Shown here: piece after piece, positions 24,846 through 33,392 of the stretch | Numbering within the stretch: the first letter of the stretch is position 1 | How the letters are laid out: the number at the start of each line of letters is the position of its first letter | Source of the DNA: Cavia porcellus | Lineage: Eukaryota > Chordata > Mammalia > Rodentia > Caviidae | Direction of reading: 5' to 3' | Assembly: GCF_034190915.1 (NCBI RefSeq) | Contig: NW_026947488.1 | Span: forward strand, 7,636,501-7,700,500 | Length of the DNA: 64,000 nucleotides | Program-made: the position numbers and the translations under genes | Notes under the pieces: model-generated | What the model saw: the letters and a program-made list of their open reading frames with translations, nothing else | What the model was told of the DNA's origin: nothing | Database searches by the model: none

Positions 24846-26569
24846 GGTTTTAGTCAAATGACACAACAAATTAATGTAATATCACAACTCTGCAAGCATG
24901 ATGGATGAAAAGGCATGTACGCTATGAGAAGGCCGAAGGAGAAGCTATCCCCATAGCTAATTATACATTTAATATAGATTTTAACACATATATGCATATA
25001 CAGAGATAAGAAATGGAAATGTGTTCATATACCTACAACATATGAATATACATGTACATATTTGAATGAATATATATTTGTATGTATTCTCCACTTTGGC
25101 TTTTTAAAAAATATTATTTTAAAGAGAAAAAAACAATAAAAATAATGATACAGAATTTCAAAACAAGACAATAGGAAATTAACAGTGGTTAATATATTGT
25201 GTATTGTTATCTTCAAAGTAGTTGCTCAGATTACAAGATATAGGCATGTATAATTGATCAAACAACATATATACACATAGTTTTTTAATGAATTAAAAGA
25301 AATCAGTACTATAATTTAGCTATCTTTTTTCCCCTTCTTTCTTCTCACATTTCACTCATCCTAGTTCTTTTCTTTTGAGAAATTTCTTTCCCTTTCTCAA
25401 TAGCTATTGTAGATTTAGGGTTTTATTTACTGTTTCAGTTTCTTATGCTAGGGAGACGATACAACGTTTTTGCATGGGAGTTTGATTTATTTCACTTATG
25501 AGGATGGTCTCAAGCTACATCCATTTACCTATAAGAGCCACCTTGGTTATGGACACTAGCTTTCACTAAAAATTCCGTGAGTCATATTCCATCTCTTTCC
25601 CCTGCCAAAACGCCAATTCTTGTATGCCCACGACTGACAGCAGTTGTTTTAGGAGTACTGTTTCTCCTCTGAGTTTGGTGTGGTCAGTTTACTGACGGTG
25701 GCTCTGGACGTGCTGGAAGACGCACCTTGCATGTTTGTGCCAGCTTTGCAGGTGTGATCCGGGGAAGGGGCTTTGGACACGGAGGCTAAGTGTGGCATCC
25801 TGGAATGAAGCCCAACTCCACCGCTTGCCAGCTGAGGGCCTTGTTCTGGCCCCTCATCCGTGAAGCAGAGAAATGAGGTCTGCCTCACACTCAGTGGTGG
25901 CTATTACATGGCAGAAGTTAGGAGCAGCTGAGAGCTCGAAACAAGGCAGCAGCGGAGCCTGCTGTATTCCAGGGTGAGATGTGAAGGTCGGCGTGGTCGT
26001 GGCCTGCGGTGTGCAGCTTCCCCTTGAGGATGCCCCTGCCGTTCTCCTTCTCTCCTGGTGTCTGCCACACCCGCTTTCAGGATTCCGCTGCAGCTGGTGT
26101 TTCTCTCAGATGTGAAACACAATGTTGCTTCTTTAGCTGAACACCAGACCGAGGGGATGGCTCGCTTTTTGTGACCTCGCTGTGAAAAAACACTCCTCGG
26201 GTTAGACCCTGGAATTGTACACAGTGATGCCAAACTCTCACAGCCAAGAATGGTGCCAGCAGATCCATGCCCCTTGTCTCCTGGGTGCTGCCCCCAGGAG
26301 CTCACTGGGTGCAGAGGTGGGGATGGCTGCCCTTTGGATGGAAGCTGTTTCTCTCTCTTTCCCAAAACACACTCTGGTAAATCAGAAAAATTAAAATCAT
26401 CTGGGGTCTTCCAGCTGCCAAATAAATCGTTGGAATATCATCTTTTCAGATATCTGTCTGACTGTAAGTACCCATGTCATTAACCACTGCCATATTTTTT
26501 CCCATTCTTACCTGGTGTCTAGATCTTCTCCTGTTGTGATGAATGTTTCTACTCAATGCTTATTTCCTT
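24846..26569. other. Intergenic, no gene seen
   Basis: AT-rich in the first half and GC-richer from 25640. The 153-codon minus frame at 25904-26365 is overlapped by frames on both strands and has low-complexity Pro/Ser/Arg composition, so it is not called. Confidence 0.5.
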
Positions 26570-26725
26570 TCTCTTTCTCCTCCTTCTCCTCCTCTGCCTT
26601 CTTTCCCTTCCCTTCCCTTCCCTTCCCTTCCCTTCCCTCCCCTCCCCTCCCCTCCCCTCCCCTTCCCTTCCCTTCCCCTTTTTTTCCTTTCTCTTCCCTT
26701 CCCCTTTTTTTTCCTTTTAATCTTT
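26570..26725. repeat. Polypyrimidine (CCTTC/CCCTC)n tract
   Basis: Uninterrupted C/T on the + strand built of TTCCC and CTCCC units. The mirror symmetry could allow triplex (H-DNA) folding. The Pro/Ser/Phe-rich and Arg/Glu/Gly-rich open frames here are artefacts. Confidence 0.9.
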
Positions 26726-26789
26726 TCTTCTTTTGCAGTGCTGACGGTTAAACCCAGGACTTTCACAATGGGCTATAATTTGCCTTTTT

Positions 26790-26906
26790 AAAAATTTTTG
26801 AGTCAAATTCTAAGTTTCTAACTTGGCCATGCTGGACTCAAACTTACATTTTTCTGGCTCAGTTTTCCAGTGTTGGGACTACAAGTATGTCCTACTATGC
26901 CCAGCT
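26790..26906 (-). repeat. Diverged B1-type SINE, antisense
   Basis: Degenerate reverse-complement B1 landmarks: 'aatttttgagtcaaattc', 'cttggccatgctggactcaa', 'tggctcagttttccagtg', 'gttgggactacaagtatg' and 'ctatgcccagctc'. It is older than the other B1 copies in the window. Confidence 0.65.
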
Positions 26907-27339
26907 CTGATTAGCTGTTCTTGACTTTCTGTTTAACTTCTAAGTTGGAAAATCTGTCTACTTCTGCCCAATGGTTCTTTTAGGTGAGAACCAATGAATA
27001 AGAGAATGTGGAAGAAACAAAAAGAAAGGAAGCTAAATCTTCTTTGTATCCTCTGCAGGAGGTCATAAACTTTCCTGGGGCCTTAGCTTCATTCAAGGGC
27101 CTCAGCATGTAGAACCACAGGTGTCCATGCGCTCAGCTGATTTTCTGGATGTTGAAGTACTGATTCCTTTTCTGAGTTGGATGTGTTTCTCCCTCCCTGT
27201 TGTAATGTCCAGGAGATGAAGTTGTGGCCTTTGCTCATCAACGGTTAATGGACCTTGATCCCAGACACTGTGATCTGATGCTTGCTTTTAGTCACTAGGA
27301 GAGTTCACAAATTAGTGTCAATAATTGCTACACATTATT

Positions 27340-27515
27340 AGCATCTCCGTGTGCCAGGCATGGTCTCTGCTGTTCTCCTTACCTTTCTCCTTTCAATCCT
27401 CATAGCAAGCCCCATACTGGGTGTTATTTATGGGATTGCAATTTCCTTGGCTGAGGGAAGGTTTATAACTTGCTCCATGATCATAAAGCTAGCAGTAGGT
27501 AGAGCTGACCATAAA
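27340..27515 (-). repeat. MIR-type ancient SINE (antisense)
   Basis: 'ccgtgtgccaggcatggtct', 'ctttcaatcctcatagcaag', 'ttatgggattgcaatttcc', 'aacttgctccatgatcataa' and 'agctagcagtaggtagagc' run in antisense MIR order. The 106-codon open frame over it is a by-product. Confidence 0.7.
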
Positions 27516-28766
27516 TACTTTCCTTTTGACCAGACGGTTAGTCAGCTTGCCTGCAGATGGACTTTTGAGGGATGCATCTCACCAAGGACTTTTACAAAGT
27601 CAAAGCTTATGATTCAGCCAGTTCATGAACAGGGTCATCTCAGAGTGGGGTCAGAGCATCTGTGCTGGTAACGAGCCTCTCAGATAATTCCCGTAAGTAG
27701 AAACCATTGGTTTGGGCCACACGTTCAGCTTATCTCTGTAACAGAATCTAAGAACTGACTGGGCACCTAGCATGCACTGGTGCTAGGGGTTCCTGGGTGC
27801 TAAAGTGTTATATAAAGAGCCTAAAGGGCTGGGGACTTAAATCTGGAATATAATCAGATTAGACCCAGTGTCTCAGACAATGAGGAAGCAAGAAAAAGAA
27901 ACCTAAATCCTGAAATTTTGGTATTATCCATGAGCTTTCCTGTTCTCAATGTATTTCTTTCTTAAACATACACTGTGAGGTTTCACATGCCTGAGCATCT
28001 TCCTGAATGTTGAGTGAATGATCTCATATTGATGGCCTGGATCAATGTGGTCAAAGAAAGGAAATTACTATTCAACAAATTCTACATATGAGAGAAAACG
28101 TTAGTTCTTTTTCTTTCCAAATTTTATGAAGCTTAAATGATGGGAAAAAATCCTAATGTTATAACTTACTGTTGGATGATTGGCCCAGCAACCCTTTCAT
28201 TTTTTATAAATTTAAAATTTATAAAATTTGTTTTAAATGCATATCACAGTGTAATATTTGATTGCTGTGCCCATTCAAATAATAAACACCCCAAATAAAA
28301 TTAATAGTGTTATATATCCATTTCATTTCTCTAAAGCTGACAATTTGCTTTCTAGCTTCTCACATTTTTCTTCTTTTATTGAAACATAAGCATATTTTGT
28401 GCATCTTGCAGGGAATTAGCACAGACTCACACAGGACAATTCAATATGTATCTCATTCTTTTCCATTTTATCACTCACTGCACTCCTTTCTATGAGTTTT
28501 CCCCATCCTAGCCTCATCCATTCCCATGTACCTTACTTCTATGGCATCTCTTGTATGTGACGTGCCTCTGCTTCTCCAGCCAAGGTGGCTGATTCTCACT
28601 GGGCATCTGACCTTGAATGGAGCAGTGCCTGGGTCCTTTGGATTGGGATTTCCAGGTACCCTTATAGGTGGACAGACTTACTATGTGTGCAATTTGGTAG
28701 TGTCAATTGCTGTTTTCCATCAGGTGGGCTTCAAGGAAAGGAAGATTACAATAAGAAAAGAAAAAT
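27516..28766. other. Intergenic, no gene seen
   Basis: AT-rich, with several poly-pyrimidine and AATAAA-like motifs, but no gene or recognisable repeat body. Confidence 0.5.
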
Positions 28767-28818
28767 CAGTAGAGAGAGACAGAGAGAAAGAGAGAGAGAG
28801 ATAGAGAAAGAGAGAGAC

Positions 28819-28869
<51 letters not shown>

Positions 28870-28870
28870 T
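28767..28870. repeat. (GA)n-rich microsatellite
   Basis: GAGA and GACAGAGA units, giving Arg/Glu-alternating artefactual frames. Confidence 0.9.
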
Positions 28871-30673
28871 TGATTTTACTATAGTACCAATACCCAGCTG
28901 AGCTCCATTGGATTCTGTGAGTTGTTCTTCTGGTAAACTATGCTTTGTTAGGCTTCTAGTATTACTAAGGAGAGACTAAATATTTTGAGCTCCCAAAATT
29001 TTCTGAAAGAATTTTACTTTTTCTATCATATTTCTATCCTTGTGGCTGAATGTTATATTTTTCCCCATAATAAATAAGACTAATGTTGTTACTTTATTCA
29101 TTAAATATTTATTATTTATCTATTTCTACTTTCTCCTACATTCTGTGTTCCTAAATAGCTAATGGCTCATGGAAAACTCAACAACAACAATTCAAACAAT
29201 GGCACCGGCATCAGCACAGGGATCAGCACTGTTGTGCAATGATGACCAGGAAATATTACTGCTCATTCACATCTGAGATGGACGCTTTGCTGACCTACGT
29301 AGTGAGGAAACACATGCCGCAAAGAGCGGCGGGGGTGAACCTAAGGCACGTGTGCTGTAGCGTCTGCTTGTAGCATTGAACGCTCTAAAAGATTGGCCAT
29401 CGTTGGTACAGAGGAACCATCTCAATTTTAAATTCTAAAACCAACTAACTAAGACTTTTCTGGCTTCCATTTAGTTTTCCCAATACTATTGTCACACAAA
29501 ACAAGCCTGCAATTTGACTACATCCAGAGGGAGCCATAGAAATTCACTCCACATGGCTCTGTGATTTCCAGCTCTCACACGATGGTTGCTCTCCAAGACA
29601 CTTTTCCCCAAAGCTACTTACTTTTGCTCCAAAGAGAGCATTTGCTTGGGGGTGATAGGTGTTGCTCTAGAGGAGAAGCGTAATTAAGGTGTGCAGTGGA
29701 CCTTTTCTTCGGCTGTTCTGTGAGTCTCGCTCACACCAGGCTTCGGTCTCCCACCTGCATTCTGCACTGTGGCTGTCTCTGCTACCTGGTGCATGGAGGC
29801 TTCTTGTATTCAACCACAAAAGAAGCCTGAGAGCTGAACATCTTACGTGCCTGCCTTTATTTTCTTACAGACAGTTTTCTTCAGAAGCTAAAAACTGCTC
29901 CTAGGTCCTGCTGTCTTGGGCTTGCCTGAATCTTGGTTTCTCTGAGGGATGGATGGGGAAGCCATCATTGACTATGGGAGTTGCTTGCTTTCTTAGGCAA
30001 CATCAGTTCAGATTCTAATTTATTTGGAACTTGAGCCCAACTGCAGAGAAATGAAATCCATTTTTGCCTCACCTCTAAAAGTCTAGCAAAAAAATTGTCA
30101 TTGGGCCTCACATGCAACCTAGGATTCTCAGAAAAGAGAAAAATACAGGTCACAGCTAAGTTTTCTAATAGCGTATTTTTAACTGGCAGATTAAAAAGGG
30201 AAAAGAGAGAGCATCTCTTCTGGCTGGAGAGAAACTTGGGCCTGATCTGGTTTCTCTTCTCTTGGAGATGCTGAAAGTGGAGGGTGAGGGGCAGGTGAGG
30301 ATTCCTTTTCTAAATGTTCAGAAAACATTTTCCATGGGCAAGAGTTTGGATTGTTGATGTCTTTTAGAAGAGACACATGCCTTTCTATGGTACGATCTCA
30401 GAAACACTGCTCCGATGCGGTCTATAGCTGCCGAGGAATGGTAAGTTACTACAAGACAATCTAATCAAGGGGTTTTTCTAAAAGGATACAGGAGGATCTC
30501 AAAAACCAAAGGCCAGAAGAAAAAGAGTTGCTGGACCTCTTGTGAGGAGGTATTCAAACCCATGAATCACTGTTTATTCCTTCCAAATCTTGATAGTGCT
30601 CAGTCCCCGTAACTAGCTTGTCTTCAGGTGTGGTTGGTCAGTACCCTCATTGCTTACAAGGCTCTCTTAAGCT
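28871..30673. other. Intergenic, left flank of the provirus
   Basis: No gene, RNA or repeat family was recognised. It ends at the 6-bp target duplication of the provirus. Confidence 0.5.
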
Positions 30674-30679
30674 TCCAGG
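30674..30679. repeat. Target-site duplication, left copy
   Basis: TCCAGG lies directly before the left LTR and is repeated exactly after the right LTR (38785-38790). A 6-bp duplication fits betaretroviral integrase. Confidence 0.9.
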
Positions 30680-31253
30680 TGTCGTGAGTGTCTAGAGCAC
30701 TCTGAACTCCGGGCAAGGTAAACACGCACGCCTTGTCGGGACACGGGGGGTACAGCGCTTGGAAAAGAAAGACAGGAGAGACACCTTTGCTGTCTGCACC
30801 GCGTTACACTGCACTGCACTGCACTGTACGCACAATCTTTATTTTAGGATTCATATATAGTAAACCCGATCAATTCACAGAGCCCAGATAATTAAGTAGT
30901 GAAAAGGCATTCTTTGTGGCAAGCTACAACGTGACAGACTACAATGTTTATTCTAAAACTATCTAAGTGAAGTAAATAATCACAACCAGTTCTCACAACT
31001 TCTCTAGCCCAGGAAGAAATTCATTAGCTCAAGAATGTTGTTAATTTGTCTGCTGTTAGTGTCACAAAGGGTGGCCAGCCACTTCCTCAAGACTTCTGCA
31101 AAACAAAGCCAGCTCACAGTATGGATTCCAGAGGGTGAGGGCTCACTGAGAACAGGCATTCCCGTTCTACCTCCTTCTCGCATACCAGGGCGGCTATTGT
31201 AAATTGCAGGTTAGAGGGGGTTGGGCCTACAAAGTGACACCTCATCCCCCACA
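30680..31253 (-). repeat. 3' LTR of the provirus
   Basis: 574 bp, minus orientation, beginning TGTGGGGGATGAGG and ending ...TCACGACA when read in the proviral sense. It contains a TATA-like TATATAT, an AATAAA poly(A) signal (30838-30843 on the + strand as TTTATT) and a GTGCA pentamer array just after it. The poly(A) signal sits only about 15 nt after the TATA-like motif, which implies it lies in U3 and R is short. No difference from the other LTR was found by eye. Confidence 0.95.
30838..30843 (-). terminator. LTR poly(A) signal AATAAA
   Basis: AATAAA on the minus strand within the 3' LTR, the expected site for ending proviral transcripts. The same hexamer is at 38369-38374 in the 5' LTR. 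Confidence 0.7.
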
Positions 31254-31585
31254 CTTCCTTCCTTTTTATTTTTTAACAATAATTTCCATAAGATCAGGTT
31301 ATTAATAGCATTTCGTCTTATGCAGTAAAAATACACAAGAACTATGGCAATGAGAACTATAATTAAACTAAGTCCCATGCCACTAAAAGTGTGGGTAATG
31401 CTCTGCCAGATTTCTTTGGAATCTAATCCTTTCAAAGATTGAGCAAGCAATTGCGCGAATTGTGCTAGAGATTCATCATCATTTTGCTTTGCAAAATCCT
31501 TGTCAATTTGATTATGCAAAGATTCTATTTCCTCCTGGGCAGAGGTGTTTCCATTTAAATACATTCTAATCATTTCCCAATTCAT
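31211..31585 (-). pseudogene. env: env TM C-terminal remnant, out of frame with env
   Basis: This frame carries the C-terminal part of the retroviral transmembrane (TM) subunit: an amphipathic helix-rich stretch, then a strongly hydrophobic anchor of about 20 residues (LSLIIVLIAIVLVYFY), then a short basic cytoplasmic tail. Its last codons lie inside the LTR (31211-31253). It is in a different register from the long env frame upstream, with a 20-nt overlap at 31566-31585, so a small indel near that overlap has split env in two. The ATG at 31583 is not a natural start. With the upstream frame it accounts for a full-length Env family member, but as it stands no membrane-anchored Env can be read continuously. 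Confidence 0.8.
31254..31267 (-). promoter_or_regulatory. Polypurine tract (PPT)
   Basis: On the minus strand AAAAAGGAAGGAAG sits immediately before the 3' LTR start (TGTGGGG). Its position and composition are those of the plus-strand primer for reverse transcription. Confidence 0.85.
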
Positions 31586-33392
31586 GTTCTGTCTGATTAT
31601 AAGGTCGTTGGGTTATACAGAAAGTAGTTGAATTCCAATCACATTTTAAAAACACTTGATGCTGAAGAGCCAATATTTTTCTACCCATCCATTCAACTGT
31701 TTGTTTAAGGAGGTCTATTTGTTGTTGTAGTTTGGCGTTTATTTGCCACTGAGTTAACCAAAGTTCATGAGAATTCTCATGCCATAATTCGACAACATGT
31801 TTTTTTTGCAAAGAGGTATGTAAAGCTACTCCTGAGACTGCTGCTAGAGAGGCTACAGTTATCAGACTTAACAGTACAGCAACCACTATTCCAATAAATC
31901 TTTTTGTACGTTTTAACAGATGTTTAAAAAATTCAGTAGTAACAGAAATTACCGGGTCTTGAGACCATGGTCGAGTTAAATTTACAGGCAACCAAATATG
32001 AGTTTTTTGTTGTAACAGCATAACTGTATAAGGCTTAGTGAAATTTAGTGTGCTATTTAAGCATGTAAACAATTGACAATTTAAACAAGTACAAGAAAAA
32101 TGTGTAAAATTAAAAGTTCCCACTAAAAAGACATAAGGCAGAGGTGCACAAACAGTAATATTATACATTTTAAACCTAGTAAAATTATAAGTAGTAGATA
32201 CAGATCGACTAGTCCCTGAATAGGAAACATTGTACAAGGTTACAGGTTGCATAGCGGCTGGAATCTTCCAAATATGATTTTGAAGGTGATGAGGGTATTC
32301 TTTGGCTGCAACAGCAGGGTTAGCGATTCCACCATCTCCCCACCACAAGAGAGCCGTCTTTTGTTGAAATATAGGAGCTCCGTCAGTTATTTTCTTTGGA
32401 TCTGGAAGACTATACACAACAGAGAGATTACATCTTGTCTCATTCCATTCAGCACATCCATTAACGAATTTTCCAAATGGTCCCCAAATAATATACCCAT
32501 CAATATTTTTAGCAAATTTTCCCATACATAGTTGCCAAATTATGGGATTATAAGAAATATTTTTATAAGTGAATTCAGGGCATACAGGAAATGTATTTGT
32601 ATCAGGTGCTGTTAAATTTTTCCAGGTAACATTAAAGGTTTGAGCAGCCAAGGCTTGAAGCCTTGTTCTTTTGTTGCCTGCTTTTATTCCATGTTGAATC
32701 CAATACTGCCATCCCAGAGGGACGCAAGGCGGTTCCCCAATGTAAATAGGCCTTTGATTACCATAATAAGTAAAATTGAATAATGTCCCATCATCTTGAT
32801 TGTGGGGGGTTAAATCAGCCCACGGTGCTGACAAAATTTCTCTAGGTGTGGTATAAAGTAAAATATCACTAGTTCCCCATTTTACAGGTTCTAATAAAGG
32901 GGGGTTTGGAATATATGCCCAGTACGAATGCGGAGGTACCTCAGTCCCCGACGCAACAGTGAGCAAGGCACATAAAGCTAAAAACAAGTTTTTAGGGTTT
33001 AAAGGCTTTCCTGCTTGAAGGACAAGCCGTTGCCCTTCTATGGTCAATTTCTTTAATTGTCCCCATGTAGGGAGGGGATTTAAATTTGGTCGCTGTGAGC
33101 GGCGGGATTTTCTTAGCTGTAATCTGGCCATGGCTGCGATAGGAACAAACTCAGCATCCTCAGCTTCTAGCTGGTTTCGCGCTCGCTTCTGAAGGCACGG
33201 TTCCGGTTCCTTGGGGAGTTGTCTCCGGGGCTGGTGAACAGGATCTGGAGACGCGGGTCCTGATCCATCGTCCAGGGACCCACTGCTGAATTCCATTTTC
33301 TGTGGAGATATAACCAAAACCTTTCCCCCTATAGAGCAATGTGCCCCTCTCCCATTCAGCCTCTGGAGCTGTTTTAGTCCAAATAGGTTCAT
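31566..33392 (-). CDS. env: Env (SU and truncated TM), frame broken at 3' end
   Basis: A 608-codon frame for a betaretroviral-type envelope glycoprotein. It has a long leader with an Arg/Lys-rich patch (residues about 69-101), a hydrophobic signal segment (about 135-149, NLFLALCALL), a surface subunit with many N-x-S/T sites and a CxxC-type cysteine cluster (CTCLNCQ at 434-440), a furin-type site RTKR (495-498), a hydrophobic fusion-peptide-like segment directly after it, and a coiled-coil-like TM ectodomain with a KCDWNSTTFC disulphide-loop region. It then stops at residue 608, before any membrane anchor, because the downstream TM sequence continues in another frame. The start is uncertain: Met34 or Met88 could equally be used, and the mRNA is expected to be spliced. 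It overlaps the end of pol by 233 nt. The truncation suggests a non-anchored product, if any. Confidence 0.85.
   Translation of the reverse strand: MNLFGLKQLQRLNGRGAHCSIGGKVLVISPQKMEFSSGSLDDGSGPASPDPVHQPRRQLPKEPEPCLQKRARNQLEAEDAEFVPIAAMARLQLRKSRRSQRPNLNPLPTWGQLKKLTIEGQRLVLQAGKPLNPKNLFLALCALLTVASGTEVPPHSYWAYIPNPPLLEPVKWGTSDILLYTTPREILSAPWADLTPHNQDDGTLFNFTYYGNQRPIYIGEPPCVPLGWQYWIQHGIKAGNKRTRLQALAAQTFNVTWKNLTAPDTNTFPVCPEFTYKNISYNPIIWQLCMGKFAKNIDGYIIWGPFGKFVNGCAEWNETRCNLSVVYSLPDPKKITDGAPIFQQKTALLWWGDGGIANPAVAAKEYPHHLQNHIWKIPAAMQPVTLYNVSYSGTSRSVSTTYNFTRFKMYNITVCAPLPYVFLVGTFNFTHFSCTCLNCQLFTCLNSTLNFTKPYTVMLLQQKTHIWLPVNLTRPWSQDPVISVTTEFFKHLLKRTKRFIGIVVAVLLSLITVASLAAVSGVALHTSLQKKHVVELWHENSHELWLTQWQINAKLQQQIDLLKQTVEWMGRKILALQHQVFLKCDWNSTTFCITQRPYNQTEHELGND

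Noticed and set aside
25904..26365. 153-codon minus-strand frame
   Set aside because: Competing frames lie on both strands, composition is low in complexity, and no domain or promoter is visible.
28526..28884. Arg/Glu-rich frames of 92 and 99 codons
   Set aside because: The tail is translation of a (GA)n microsatellite, and the rest has no domain.
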